From: Noviherbaspirillum saxi
GTDB lineage: Bacteria > Pseudomonadota > Gammaproteobacteria > Burkholderiales > Burkholderiaceae_D
Assembly (NCBI RefSeq): GCF_003591035.1
Contig: NZ_QYUO01000001.1
Location: 868,001 to 932,000 of the forward strand
Direction: 5' to 3'
DNA length: 64,000 nt
Of this stretch, positions 35,520 to 47,093 are shown in pieces (positions within the stretch are counted from its first letter, which is position 1; every line of letters starts with the position of its first letter). The notes below the pieces were generated by a model that saw only the letters and a program-made list of their open reading frames with translations, was not told the DNA's origin and searched no databases. Made by a program: the position numbers and the translations under genes.

Positions 35520-36998
35520 TCAAACGCCGCCGATGCACAGATATTTCATTTCCAGATATTCCTCGATACCGTACTTCGACCCCTCGCGTCCGAGACCGGA
35601 TTGCTTGACGCCGCCGAACGGTGCAACTTCATTCGATATGATGCCGGTGTTGATGCCGACCATCCCGTACTCCAGCTTCTCGGCGACGCGCCATACACGG
35701 CCGATATCGCGCGAGTAGAAATAGCTGGCGAGGCCGAACTCGGTATCGTTGGCCGCGGCGATCGCTTCTTCTTCGGTCTTGAAGCGGGTAACCGCTGCGA
35801 CTGGTCCGAAGGTTTCTTCGCGCATGATCTTCATGTCGCCCGTCACGTTGGCCAGCACGGTCGGTTCATAGAAGTGGCCACCCAGTGCATGCAGCTTGCC
35901 GCCGGCCAGCACGTTCGCACCCTTGGCGAGCGCATCAGCGACATGTTCCTCGACCTTGGCGATCGCCTGATCGTCGATCAGCGGACCTTGGCCTACGCCT
36001 TGTTCGAAACCGTTGCCGACCTTGATCTTCGCTGCGCCGGCCGCCAGTTTTTCGACAAACGCGTCATAGATCGATTCATGCACATAGAAACGGTTGGTGC
36101 AGACGCAGGTCTGGCCCGCATTGCGGTATTTCGAGACTAGCGCGCCTTCGACGGCGGCATCGATATCGGCGTCTTCAAATACGATGAAGGGCGCATGGCC
36201 GCCGAGTTCCAGCGCGAGTTTTTTCACCGTAGGAGCGCTTTGCTGCATCAGGATGCGACCGACCGGCGTCGATCCGGTAAAGGACAAATGACGAACGACG
36301 GGGCTGTCGCACAAGACCTTGCCGACGTCGATCGAACGCTGCGAATCGGCGGTGATAATGTTGATCACGCCGGGCGGCACGCCGGCACGGTGCGCCAGCT
36401 CGGCCAGGGCCAGCGCCGACAGCGGCGTCTGCTCGGCCGGCTTGATGACGATGGTGCAGCCGGCCGCAACTGCCGGAGCCACCTTGCGGGTAATCATTGC
36501 AATCGGAAAATTCCATGGCGTAATGGCCGCGCACACACCGATAGGCTGCTTGAGCACCACCATGCGCTTGTCGCTCCAGGTCGATGCCATTACATCGCCG
36601 GACACGCGTTTGGCTTCTTCCGCAAACCATTCGACAAAGCTTGCGCCATACATCACTTCGCCCTTGGCTTCGGGTAGCGGCTTGCCTTGTTCGGCCGTCA
36701 TCAGCGCGCCGAGGTCGCCCGCGTGCAGCATCATCAGTTCAAACCACTTGCGCAAAACGGCGGCGCGCTCCTTGGCTGTCTTCGCGGCCCATGCCGGAAA
36801 TGCCGCATTGGCCGCATCGATGGCGGCACGGGCTTCGTCCGCGCCCATGTTCGGGACGGATGCGATGGTGGCGCCATCGGCGGGATTCGTGACATCAAAA
36901 GTAGAGGCGGCGCCTACCCACGCACCGTTGAGGTAGGCCTGGTTGCGCAGCAGTGCGCCGTCGTTCAGTTTGGGCATGCCCTTGACCTGTTGCAGCAT
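35520..36998 (-). CDS. gabD: Succinate-semialdehyde dehydrogenase (NAD(P)+)
   Basis: This enzyme oxidises succinate semialdehyde to succinate, the last step of GABA breakdown. The 492 residues contain the aldehyde dehydrogenase landmarks TPWNFPIAMITRKVAPAVAAGC, FTGSTPVGRILM, the glutamate motif LELGGHAPFIVF and the nucleophile in NAGQTCVC. GabD-type features include EYGMVGINTGIISNEVAPFGGVKQSGLGREGSKYGIEEYLEMKYLCIGG. The start at 36998 has AGGAG six bases upstream; 14 more codons upstream are open but unlikely. No gabT or GABA permease is next to it. A related semialdehyde substrate is possible. Confidence 0.93.
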   Translation of the reverse strand: MLQQVKGMPKLNDGALLRNQAYLNGAWVGAASTFDVTNPADGATIASVPNMGADEARAAIDAANAAFPAWAAKTAKERAAVLRKWFELMMLHAGDLGALMTAEQGKPLPEAKGEVMYGASFVEWFAEEAKRVSGDVMASTWSDKRMVVLKQPIGVCAAITPWNFPIAMITRKVAPAVAAGCTIVIKPAEQTPLSALALAELAHRAGVPPGVINIITADSQRSIDVGKVLCDSPVVRHLSFTGSTPVGRILMQQSAPTVKKLALELGGHAPFIVFEDADIDAAVEGALVSKYRNAGQTCVCTNRFYVHESIYDAFVEKLAAGAAKIKVGNGFEQGVGQGPLIDDQAIAKVEEHVADALAKGANVLAGGKLHALGGHFYEPTVLANVTGDMKIMREETFGPVAAVTRFKTEEEAIAAANDTEFGLASYFYSRDIGRVWRVAEKLEYGMVGINTGIISNEVAPFGGVKQSGLGREGSKYGIEEYLEMKYLCIGGV

Positions 36999-37043
36999 GA
37001 TTGTCTCCTGGTCTTTTTTAAAAGAACAAGAATAGCGCAAAGC

Positions 37044-37763
37044 TCAGGGCGTCGTCGGCCCGATCGGCGGAGGAGGGCGCGCTGTGCTGGAACGTTGCAC
37101 CGAGCGAACAAAATCGGCAAGACGCCGTCCTTCATGACTCGGATAGCTGTCGGCGGTGGCAAGTGCACGCACGCGGTCAAGGCGGAACGAGCGGAAATCG
37201 CTGCGCAGCTCGCACCATGCTGCAATCAGCCAGGTACCGCCAAAGAAATAGAGCGCCAGCGGCCATACGACGCGTTCCGACATCGCCGCTCCTGCATCGG
37301 CGTATTCCAGCTGCAACTTGCGACGCTGTCCGATGGCTTGCCGAATGGCTTCGAGCCGCTCGCCATGCAGGGGATCGATATGAAAGGCGGGGGCATACAG
37401 CGCGGTCGCTTCGACAAAATCGCGCTTTTCGCGCGGCAAGGCCAGCGTCACCTTGGCCAGCGCCGCCACGGCCGAGGCGGCGAGCTGGGGGCCGCCCCAG
37501 GCTTGCACCATGCGCATGCCGATGACCAGCGCATCGATCTCATCGGGGGAAAACATCAGGGGCTGCAAATCGAAGCCGGCCTTGATCCGGTAACCGACGC
37601 CAGCTTCGCCCTCGACCGGTACGCCCGACAGCGACAGGTCGCGGATGTCGCGATAAATGGTGCGCTCCGACACCGCCAGCCAGTCGGCCAGTTGCCTGGC
37701 CGTGGTCAGGCGGCGCGCACGCAAGTACTGCGCGATCTGGAACAGACGGTCGGCGCGGCGCAT
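37044..37763 (-). CDS. YafY-type regulator with HTH_11 and WYL domains
   Basis: This 239-residue predicted transcription regulator has an N-terminal winged helix (RADRLFQIAQYLRARRLTTARQLADWLAVSERTIYRDIRDLSLSGVPV). It is followed by a WYL-type ligand domain (LQLEYADAGAAMSERVVWPLALYFFGGTWLIAAWCELRSDFRSFRLDRV). The start at 37763 is supported by AAAGGA seven bases upstream. A VOC-fold protein gene lies 110 bases upstream on the same strand; regulators of this class are often found beside such genes, so it may be a target. Confidence 0.88.
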   Translation of the reverse strand: MRRADRLFQIAQYLRARRLTTARQLADWLAVSERTIYRDIRDLSLSGVPVEGEAGVGYRIKAGFDLQPLMFSPDEIDALVIGMRMVQAWGGPQLAASAVAALAKVTLALPREKRDFVEATALYAPAFHIDPLHGERLEAIRQAIGQRRKLQLEYADAGAAMSERVVWPLALYFFGGTWLIAAWCELRSDFRSFRLDRVRALATADSYPSHEGRRLADFVRSVQRSSTARPPPPIGPTTP

Positions 37764-37873
37764 GGTTATCCTTTCCGACGCTTTGTCATGGGGAAGCACG
37801 TGTTGAAAGTGGACGCGGCAGGCATGCGTGCATTCTGGCAAACGGGCAGGCCGGCGTCCAGAGTCTGCTCGCT

Positions 37874-38242
37874 CTAATGTTCGGCGTGCAGCGCGATGCG
37901 ATTACCTTCGGTATCCACGAAATGCGCAATGTATCCGAGTTCGCGCGGCAGTGCCATTTTCCCCATCAGCACGCGTCCGCCCGCAGCTTGTACCCGGCCA
38001 AGGACCGCATCGAGACCGGGTGTCGCATCGAGGTACAGCACTGCGCCATTCTCGTTGGGAACCAGATACCCGCCATGCGCGACACAGCCTACGCTCTGAC
38101 CTTGGTCGTCGATGAAAATACCCATCGGCAAACTGCCGATATCTTCCACTTTCAGGCGGGTATCGAAGATGGTTTCATAAAAGCCGACAGCGCGTTTGAA
38201 GTCGACGGAAGGGATTTCAAACCAGTTGACTTTTGTTTGCAT
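37874..38242 (-). CDS. VOC-superfamily (glyoxalase-like) protein
   Basis: This 122-residue single vicinal-oxygen-chelate domain protein reads VNWFEIPSVDFKRAVGFYETIFDTRLK, then GAVLYLDATPGLDAVLGRVQAAGGRVLMGKMALPRELGYIAHFVDTEGNRIALH. This is the PhnB/bleomycin-resistance-like pattern with candidate metal ligands Glu and His. The substrate is unknown. AAGGAG precedes the ATG at 38242; 18 codons of open frame upstream were excluded. It is co-directional with the WYL regulator. Confidence 0.87.
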   Translation of the reverse strand: MQTKVNWFEIPSVDFKRAVGFYETIFDTRLKVEDIGSLPMGIFIDDQGQSVGCVAHGGYLVPNENGAVLYLDATPGLDAVLGRVQAAGGRVLMGKMALPRELGYIAHFVDTEGNRIALHAEH

Positions 38243-38348
38243 GATGCGCTCCTTGTTATTGAACGGTTGAATGCCGGTTGGCATAGGACGCATCATGCGA
38301 CAGGGCTCCTGACAGCATTGTGTCAGGAGGCATTGTCAGGAATCTCTA

Positions 38349-39554
38349 TCAGGAAGTTTTCGGCTTGGCCTCTTCGCGCCGGTTGAAGCCGGCCACCATG
38401 TCGAAGCGGAACAAACGGCATTCGAGCGCGCCATTGAAAAAAGGCGTCTTGCGCGATTCCTTCAGGCGCAGCAATTTCGGCAGGCCGAGGTCGGCGGTAA
38501 AGAGAAAAACCTTCCAACCCGGAAAGCGCTGCTTGAGCGTGGTGCTGAATGCGCTGTAGAACGCAGTCGCCATTTCGTCCGGCGCTTGCGTGCTGTCGCC
38601 GCGCACGCCGATACGCTCGCCATAGGGCGGGTTGGTCAGGATGACGCCGGGAATGCCGCTCGGCGGTTTGACCTCCTGCGCCTCGATTTGTTTGAGCGGG
38701 ACGTCGAACTGTATGCCGGCGTTGGCGAGGTTGTTGCGCGCCATGACCACCATGTCGCCCGAGATGTCGCTGCCGAACAGCGTCGGCGCACGGGGCAGGG
38801 CATTGGGTTTGACCTCGTCCTTGATCGCCTGCCATTCATTGGGCTTGAAGCCGAAAAACTTTTCGAACGCGAACGAGCGCCGCGAACCCGGTGGAATGCC
38901 GGCCAGGATCTGCGCCGCTTCGATCAGTATCGTGCCGGAGCCGCACATAGGATCGAACAGCACCGTGCCCGGTGTCCAGCCGGATACCCGCAGCAGGCCG
39001 GCAGCAAGATTTTCGCGCAGCGGCGCATCGCCAGTTTCCTGGCGCCAGCCGCGCTTGAACAGCGCTTCGCCCGAGGTATCGAGGTAGATCGTGTAGCTGT
39101 GGGCATCGAGAAAGCCGACGATGCGCATGTCCGGCGTGCGGGTATTGACCGAGGGCCGTTTCTGGTACAGATCGCGGAAGCGGTCGCACACGGCGTCCTT
39201 GATCTTTAGCGTGGTGAATTCCAGGCTCTTGAGCGGCGACTTGATGGCAGTAAGGTCGACCCGGATCGTGTGATCGACGTCGAACCATTCTTCCCAGGGC
39301 TGGGCCAGCGTCAGGTCGTAGATGTCGTTTTCGTTGGCATACCCGGCTTGCGCGATGCGCAGCAGCACGCGCGAGGCAATGCGCGAATGCAGGTTGATGC
39401 GATAGCTGTCGGACAGCGAGCCGGAGCAGTGCACGCCGCCCGGTACCTGGTTATGAACTTTCAGCGTCTTGCTGTGCTGAGCGATTTCGTTGATCTCTTC
39501 TGCGAGCGCGGCCTCAAGCCCGCGCGGGCAGGGACAAAAATAAGAATGTGCCAT
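38349..39554 (-). CDS. rlmL: THUMP-domain RNA methyltransferase, RlmL (23S G2445) type
   Basis: This 401-residue SAM-dependent enzyme starts with FCPCPRGLEAALAEEI and a THUMP RNA-binding domain (about 50-160). The Rossmann methyltransferase domain has VLFDPMCGSGTILIEAA and the catalytic LTNPPYGERIG motif for N2-guanine methylation. It corresponds to the RlmL half of the gammaproteobacterial RlmKL fusion; the RlmK half is not attached, as is usual outside that group. The exact target is inferred from similarity. It is monocistronic or loosely linked to the VOC gene. Confidence 0.87.
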   Translation of the reverse strand: MAHSYFCPCPRGLEAALAEEINEIAQHSKTLKVHNQVPGGVHCSGSLSDSYRINLHSRIASRVLLRIAQAGYANENDIYDLTLAQPWEEWFDVDHTIRVDLTAIKSPLKSLEFTTLKIKDAVCDRFRDLYQKRPSVNTRTPDMRIVGFLDAHSYTIYLDTSGEALFKRGWRQETGDAPLRENLAAGLLRVSGWTPGTVLFDPMCGSGTILIEAAQILAGIPPGSRRSFAFEKFFGFKPNEWQAIKDEVKPNALPRAPTLFGSDISGDMVVMARNNLANAGIQFDVPLKQIEAQEVKPPSGIPGVILTNPPYGERIGVRGDSTQAPDEMATAFYSAFSTTLKQRFPGWKVFLFTADLGLPKLLRLKESRKTPFFNGALECRLFRFDMVAGFNRREEAKPKTS

Positions 39555-39647
39555 GGGGAACCCTTTATCCGTGATGAATCAGTGCTGCTGTTGAACGCTG
39601 CCAATCCTTTGGCCTGCGCTTGTTGCCAGGTGTTGCGATATATATGC

Positions 39648-40250
39648 CTATGCCTTGAAGGCCCGTTCGACGAAATCCAGACGGTCCTGTCCCCAGTAGC
39701 CTTCGCCATTGACCACATACCAGGGCGAGCCGAATACGTTGGCGGCGATCGCTTCATCGGTGTAGCGATCGTATTCGCTCTGCACGCTGGCGGTCTCGGA
39801 TGACTTCAGCAGCGCCTTGCCGTCATGCCCGCATTCGAGGGCGATGGCCGCGAGCGTATCGGCGTCGCCGACGTTTCTTTCCTCCGCCCATATCGCGTGC
39901 ATGATCGCGCCAGTGATATGCAATGCGGCGTCAGTGCCGTGCGCCAGCCGGGTGGCAATGATCAGCTTTGCAGCCGGATCGCCGGGGACCGGGAAGAACT
40001 TCGGCTGCAGGTTCAGCGGAATCTGCAGGAACTCGCTCCAGCGCTTGAGCTCCACCAGGCGGTAAGCCTGGCGCTGCGGCGGGCGCTTGGCCAGCGGCAG
40101 TCCGCCGGACACGTTGAATACCTTGCCGAGATCGCAGGGTTTCAGATCGATCTGTACGCCGTACTGCTTGGTCAGCGCGACGAAACGCTCATGGCCCAGA
40201 TACGCCCACGGCGATTGCGGCGCGAAAAAATATTCACAAACCTTGGCCAT
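39648..40250 (-). CDS. 2-hydroxychromene-2-carboxylate isomerase family protein
   Basis: This is a 200-residue DsbA-fold/kappa-class glutathione-transferase-like protein. The N-terminus FFAPQSPWAYLGHERFVAL carries the Ser of the family instead of the CXXC of DsbA. The C-terminal GSPWYVVNGEGYWGQDRLDFVERAF is diagnostic. True HCCA isomerases act in naphthalene degradation; no such pathway genes are here, so a different glutathione-dependent reaction is likely. AGGAG precedes the start by six bases. The 161-bp inverted-repeat element lies just upstream. Confidence 0.88.
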   Translation of the reverse strand: MAKVCEYFFAPQSPWAYLGHERFVALTKQYGVQIDLKPCDLGKVFNVSGGLPLAKRPPQRQAYRLVELKRWSEFLQIPLNLQPKFFPVPGDPAAKLIIATRLAHGTDAALHITGAIMHAIWAEERNVGDADTLAAIALECGHDGKALLKSSETASVQSEYDRYTDEAIAANVFGSPWYVVNGEGYWGQDRLDFVERAFKA

Positions 40251-40284
40251 GCCGTTCTCCTGAAGAGGTTGAATGGTCCGGGCT

Positions 40285-40445
40285 TAGAGCGCTTTCACCC
40301 TGACCAGCTCGTCGATCCCGGTCGCCTTGCCCCCGGCACGGCGTTGCATCTCCTTGCCATGGCTCGCCATGTCGCGTCGCTGCGCCTTGTGCCACGGGCA
40401 ATCCGCCTCGGCCTCGACTGAGCCGGTCAGGGTGAAAGCGCTCTA
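40285..40445. repeat. 161-bp element with 21-bp terminal inverted repeats
   Basis: The left arm (TAGAGCGCTTTCACCCTGAC...) at 40285-40305 is an exact inverted copy of 40425-40445. The right arm includes the hemJ stop codon. No transposase or target duplication is visible. The interior on the minus strand stays open in the hemJ frame after its stop. It is either a small non-autonomous mobile-element-like repeat or a very large terminator-like structure. Confidence 0.65.
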
Positions 40446-40871
40446 GAATGGCTTGACCACGACCAGGATCGTTACAAGCAGCAAACCGATGACCGGCACT
40501 TCGTTGAACCAGCGATACCATTTGTGGCTGCGGACATTGCGGCCGTTCTCAAATTTCTTCAGCAGCGAACCGCAAGCATGGTGGTAGCCGATCAGCAGCA
40601 CGACGATGGTCAGCTTCGCGTGCAGCCAGCCGTTGCCCGGGCCCTTGCCGATGCCATAGCCGAGCCACAGCCACAGGCCCAGCAACAAGGCGGGAATCGC
40701 CAATATCGACATGAAGCGATACAGTTTGCGGGCCATCAGCAGCAGGCGCGTGGTGGCGGTCGCATCGGTTTCCATTGCCAGATTGACGAAGATGCGCGGC
40801 AGATAGAACAGGCCGGCGAACCACGAAGCGACAAATACGATATGCAGTGCCTTGACCCAGAGCATGCTCAT
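40443..40871 (-). CDS. hemJ: HemJ-type protoporphyrinogen IX oxidase (CopD-like membrane protein)
   Basis: This 142-residue membrane protein has four helices and matches Hem[35 protein letters not shown] with a conserved His in helix 1. It continues with [45 protein letters not shown] and [23 protein letters not shown]. HemJ oxidises protoporphyrinogen IX in haem synthesis. The ATG overlaps the proA stop (ATGA). The second in-frame Met two codons later gives the more usual MLWVKALH start. Confidence 0.88.
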   Translation of the reverse strand: MSMLWVKALHIVFVASWFAGLFYLPRIFVNLAMETDATATTRLLLMARKLYRFMSILAIPALLLGLWLWLGYGIGKGPGNGWLHAKLTIVVLLIGYHHACGSLLKKFENGRNVRSHKWYRWFNEVPVIGLLLVTILVVVKPF

Positions 40872-42133
40872 TCCCGCACTTCGCCGTGGCCGAACACCAC
40901 GTATTTCAGCGAAGTCAATCCTTCAAGTCCGACCGGGCCGCGTGCATGCAGCTTGTCGTTGGAAATGCCGATCTCGGCGCCCAATCCGTATTCGAAGCCA
41001 TCGGCGAAACGTGTCGATGCATTGATCATCACCGACGCCGAGTCGACTTCGCGCAGGAAGCGCATCGCGCGGCTGTAGTCTTCGGTCACGATGGAATCGG
41101 TATGCTGCGACGAGTAGGTGTTGATATGCTCGATCGCTTCATCCATATCGCCGACTATCTTGACCGAGAGAATCGGCGCGAGGTACTCGGTGCTCCAGTC
41201 TTCCTCGGTAGCAGCAACCAGCCTTGGATAGGCGGCCAGGATAGTGCGCGCTTCATCGTCGCCGCGCAATTCCACTTCCTTGGTGTCGTACAGTTCGGCC
41301 AGCTTCGGCAGCACTTGCGCCGCGATGCCGCGCGCCACCAGCAGGGTTTCCATCGTGTTGCAGGTGCCGTAGCGATGGCACTTTGCATTAAACCCTATTT
41401 TCAGCGCTTTTTCGATGTCGGCCTTGTCGTCGATATACACATGGCAAATGCCGTCGAGGTGCTTGATCATCGGCACCTTCGATTCCTTCATCAGGCGCTC
41501 GATCAAGCCCTTGCCACCGCGCGGCACGATCACGTCGACATACTGGGGCATGGTGATCAGTTCGCCGACGGCGGCGCGGTCGGTGGTTTCGATGATCTGT
41601 ACTGCGTCTTCCGGCAGACCGGCGCCGGCCAGTCCAGCCTTCACCAATTTTGCCAGTGCCTGGTTGCAATGAATGGCTTCGGAACCGCCACGCAGGATGG
41701 TCGCGTTGCCGCTCTTGATGCAGAGGCCGGCGGCATCGACGGTGACGTTCGGACGCGCCTCATAGATGATGCCGATCACGCCGAGCGGCACGCGCATCTG
41801 GCCGACCTGGATGCCGGTCGGGCGATATTTCATGTTGGACATTTCGCCGATCGGGTCGGACAGCGCGACGATTTGTTCCAGGCCTTCGGCCATGGTCGCG
41901 ATTGCCTTGTCGGACAGGGTCAGGCGATCCAGCAGCGCCGGCGCAAGGCCGTTGGCGCGTGCGGCTTCCAGGTCTTTCTGGTTGGCGGCGCGCAGGGCGT
42001 CCGCCTGGTCACGGATGGCGGCGGCGATCAGCGACAGCGCCTTGTTCTTGGCGCCGGTATCGGCCTTGGCCATCGCGCGCGATGCCTTGCGTGCGCGCTG
42101 ACCAACTTCGTTCATGTAGTGCTTGATGTCCAT
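40868..42133 (-). CDS. proA: Glutamate-5-semialdehyde (gamma-glutamyl phosphate) reductase
   Basis: This is the second enzyme of proline synthesis, an NADPH-dependent reduction of glutamyl-5-phosphate. The 421-residue protein starts [21 protein letters not shown]. It contains the catalytic cysteine region [17 protein letters not shown] and the end motif [27 protein letters not shown] (here [20 protein letters not shown]). The frame remains open 71 codons upstream, but that part crosses the palindromic repeat and is not ProA-like, so 42133 was chosen (AAGAG upstream). No proB is adjacent. Confidence 0.95.
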   Translation of the reverse strand: MDIKHYMNEVGQRARKASRAMAKADTGAKNKALSLIAAAIRDQADALRAANQKDLEAARANGLAPALLDRLTLSDKAIATMAEGLEQIVALSDPIGEMSNMKYRPTGIQVGQMRVPLGVIGIIYEARPNVTVDAAGLCIKSGNATILRGGSEAIHCNQALAKLVKAGLAGAGLPEDAVQIIETTDRAAVGELITMPQYVDVIVPRGGKGLIERLMKESKVPMIKHLDGICHVYIDDKADIEKALKIGFNAKCHRYGTCNTMETLLVARGIAAQVLPKLAELYDTKEVELRGDDEARTILAAYPRLVAATEEDWSTEYLAPILSVKIVGDMDEAIEHINTYSSQHTDSIVTEDYSRAMRFLREVDSASVMINASTRFADGFEYGLGAEIGISNDKLHARGPVGLEGLTSLKYVVFGHGEVRE

Positions 42134-42301
42134 GTGTTGACTCTTGTAAATGCAGAATTCCCGGAGGGACTCCATGTAGATCGTAACCGCTCGCGCATCG
42201 CCGTTTTGCTCTCCTTGCAGGGCTATGCTATGCACATAAGCTTGTAATACATTGGATTGCTTGCATGCGGGTACCGACAGCTGACTTGCCAATGTCTTTT
42301 C

Positions 42302-42386
42302 CCCGTCGTCCTCGCGAAGGCGGGGACCCATAAGCCGGATGACCAAGCAAGCTCACATGGGTCCCCGCCTTCGCGAGGACGACGGG
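42302..42386. repeat. 85-bp intergenic palindrome with 30-bp arms
   Basis: CCCGTCGTCCTCGCGAAGG... at 42302-42331 is repeated in exact inverted orientation at 42357-42386 around a 25-base centre. It lies in the gap between holA and proA. The arm core (CGCGAAGGCGGG) is of the type found in dispersed extragenic palindromes of betaproteobacteria. It may also stop holA transcription from running into proA. Confidence 0.8.
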
Positions 42387-42425
42387 AGGCGTATGCAGCA
42401 CGACCGACCACCAATACCCGCCAGC

Positions 42426-43442
42426 CTACCCCCGCGCCACCTTCAACCCCAACTGCAGCAACGCATCCCACGCATCCCCCGCGAACGCCTTTGCTCGTAA
42501 TCCCTTGACCATCTTATCGATTTGCGCCGCTTCCTGCAGCGCCGTTTCCAGCGTCGACAGCTTCAGCCGCCGCAATGCCGGCTCCATCAGCCGCTCGCGC
42601 GGTCCCCAGATCCGGTATTCCTTGAGCAGCATGCCGACCGACTTTCCTTGCGCGGTGCCGGCCTTTATCTTCAGCAAGGTGCGGATTTCTTCCGCCATTG
42701 CCCACAGCACCAGCGGCAGCGCTTCGCCTTCGCCTTTCAAGCCTTCTATCATCCGCACCAGGCGGGCAGTGTCGCCCGACAGCATCGCTTCATTCAGCTT
42801 GAACACATCGTAGCGGGCGACGTTCAGCACTGCATCCTGCACCTGTTCGAACGCTAGCTTGCCTTCCGGATAGAGCAACGCAAGCTTTTGCAATTCCTGA
42901 TGCGCGGCGAGCAGATTGCCTTCGACCCGGTCGGCGATGAAGTCGATGCCTTGTCTGTCCGCACTCTGTTTCTGCGCGGCCAGCCGTGTCCCTATCCATG
43001 CCGGCAACTGCGCGCGCTCGACCAGAGGAATGTCGATGTACACACCGGTTTGCTGCAGCGCTGCCACCCAGGCCGCCTTCTGCGTCTGCCAGTCCAGCTT
43101 CGGCAGCGTAATCAGCGTGACATTGTCCGGATTGAGCGCGCCGACATATTCCTGCATCGCCTGGCCGCCATCCTTGCCGGGCTTGCCGGTCGGGATGCGC
43201 AATTCGATCAGCTTGCGGTCGCCGAACAGGGATTGCGACTGGTTTGCCGCCAGCAGCTCGCCCCACTTGAAGCTGCGCTCGACGATCAGCACTTCGCGTT
43301 CCGAGTATCCCCGCGCCCGCGCGGCCTTGCGGATCTTGTCCGCGGCTTCGAGCGCGAGCAGATGCTCGTCGCTGGTGATCACATATAGTGGAGCAAGCGA
43401 TTTCGCCAGATGCGTATCGAGTGCGTCAAGCCGTAATTGCAT
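42426..43442 (-). CDS. holA: DNA polymerase III subunit delta
   Basis: This is the clamp-loader subunit that opens the beta clamp. The 338 residues start MQLRLDALDTHLAKSLAPLYVITSDEHLLALEAADKIRKAA, the family's usual opening, and continue with REVLIVERSFKWGELLAANQSQSLFGDRKLIELRIP and the C-terminal collar helices. It is the third gene after leuS and lptE, 38 bases from lptE, an arrangement conserved in many proteobacteria. Confidence 0.94.
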   Translation of the reverse strand: MQLRLDALDTHLAKSLAPLYVITSDEHLLALEAADKIRKAARARGYSEREVLIVERSFKWGELLAANQSQSLFGDRKLIELRIPTGKPGKDGGQAMQEYVGALNPDNVTLITLPKLDWQTQKAAWVAALQQTGVYIDIPLVERAQLPAWIGTRLAAQKQSADRQGIDFIADRVEGNLLAAHQELQKLALLYPEGKLAFEQVQDAVLNVARYDVFKLNEAMLSGDTARLVRMIEGLKGEGEALPLVLWAMAEEIRTLLKIKAGTAQGKSVGMLLKEYRIWGPRERLMEPALRRLKLSTLETALQEAAQIDKMVKGLRAKAFAGDAWDALLQLGLKVARG

Positions 43443-43480
43443 CCTTGTCCCGTTTGACAGTCATACCGATCAGTTCGCGA

Positions 43481-43984
43481 TCAGGCCGGCTTGAGCGCAG
43501 CCATGCGGCGCAACACCTGTTGCACCGCGTCCGACTGCATGTCGCGATACAGCAAGTCTTCTTCCTTTTCCTTGGCGATCACTTGCGACTCGTTGAAACT
43601 GATATCGCGCTTCAGGATGATTTCGGTGGCCGGTAGCAATTCCTTTTCCGCGCTGTCCTTCACGCGAAAACGCATCCGGTAGTACAGCGAATACTCACGT
43701 ATGCGGCCCTGGGTATTGAGCGACAGCGTCGCCTTTTCGCGCGCTTCACTCAATACATCGATGATCGCTTCAGCCTGGCGCGGGTCGGCAACAATAGCCG
43801 TGTTGCCACTGGCCCGGATGTAACGCTTGAGCTCGACACCGAGGGGGGACGATTCCGGCACGCCGATGTATACCGTCTTGAACGGCAGGGCCGATTTGCC
43901 ATCCGCGCCGCGCAGCTGGAAGCCGCAGCCCGAGAGCGTGGCGGCGGCCGCCAGCGTAAGAAGCAATACCGCGCGTCGTGTCAT
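43481..43984 (-). CDS. lptE: LPS-assembly lipoprotein LptE
   Basis: This outer-membrane lipoprotein plugs the LptD barrel and helps insert LPS. The 167 residues have lipobox LSGC (Cys20) followed by GFQLRG, the LptE signature, and the expected beta/alpha pattern (ALPFKTVYIGVPESSPLGVELKRYIRASGNTAIVADPRQAEAIIDVL). GGAGA six bases upstream supports 43984. An alternative ATG at 44002 overlaps the leuS stop and would only lengthen the signal by six residues. It lies between leuS and holA. Confidence 0.93.
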   Translation of the reverse strand: MTRRAVLLLTLAAAATLSGCGFQLRGADGKSALPFKTVYIGVPESSPLGVELKRYIRASGNTAIVADPRQAEAIIDVLSEAREKATLSLNTQGRIREYSLYYRMRFRVKDSAEKELLPATEIILKRDISFNESQVIAKEKEEDLLYRDMQSDAVQQVLRRMAALKPA

Positions 43985-43998
43985 CGGTTCTCCGGATC

Positions 43999-46740
<2,742 letters not shown>

Positions 46741-46762
46741 TCAATGCGGATGCGGTTTCAAG

Positions 46763-47089
46763 TCAGCGCAATACCAGGTCGACCGCCGGTTTTTCACCGT
46801 TTTCCGCAAATAACTGGTTGACTTCGGCGCTGCACTCTTCCAGTGCCGCAAGAATCTCGGGCGCGTCGCGCCGCAAGACATCGGAGTGAAGAATCTGGAT
46901 CTGCAGCAGTTCGTCAGGGTGCAGAACGAAGGACGACATCCCGTCGCCGTCGCGCAGTCCGCTCAGGCAATCGATCCAGGCATCCATGTTGTTGCCGTAG
47001 AACTCAGGGAAGCCGAAAGCCGCCTTGCAGGTGCGGTGGAATCCAGCCCAGTCGGACATTGTGCGGCCATCGAGTTGTACGGCAGGCAT
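46763..47089 (-). CDS. Barstar-family protein (ribonuclease inhibitor)
   Basis: This 108-residue protein has the barstar pattern: a strand-helix start VQLDGRTMSDWAGFHRTCKAAFGFPEFYGNNMDAWIDCLSGL, containing the conserved FPxFYGxNxDAxxDCL core. It is followed by LHPDELLQIQILHSDVLRRDAPEILAALEECSAEVNQLFAENGE. Barstar inhibits barnase-type RNases, but no barnase or N1/T1-type RNase is encoded within this window. It follows exbD by four bases and so is probably co-transcribed with tonB-exbB-exbD. The target is unknown. Confidence 0.85.
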   Translation of the reverse strand: MPAVQLDGRTMSDWAGFHRTCKAAFGFPEFYGNNMDAWIDCLSGLRDGDGMSSFVLHPDELLQIQILHSDVLRRDAPEILAALEECSAEVNQLFAENGEKPAVDLVLR

Positions 47090-47093
47090 GAAA

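Noticed and set aside
36195..36936. Plus-strand ORFs opposite gabD
   Set aside because: Two overlapping frames are open antisense to gabD but lack ribosome sites and any protein similarity.
40234..40521. 95-codon minus-strand ORF over the 161-bp inverted repeat
   Set aside because: It overlaps hemJ in another frame, has a low-complexity Arg/Gly composition and no family resemblance.
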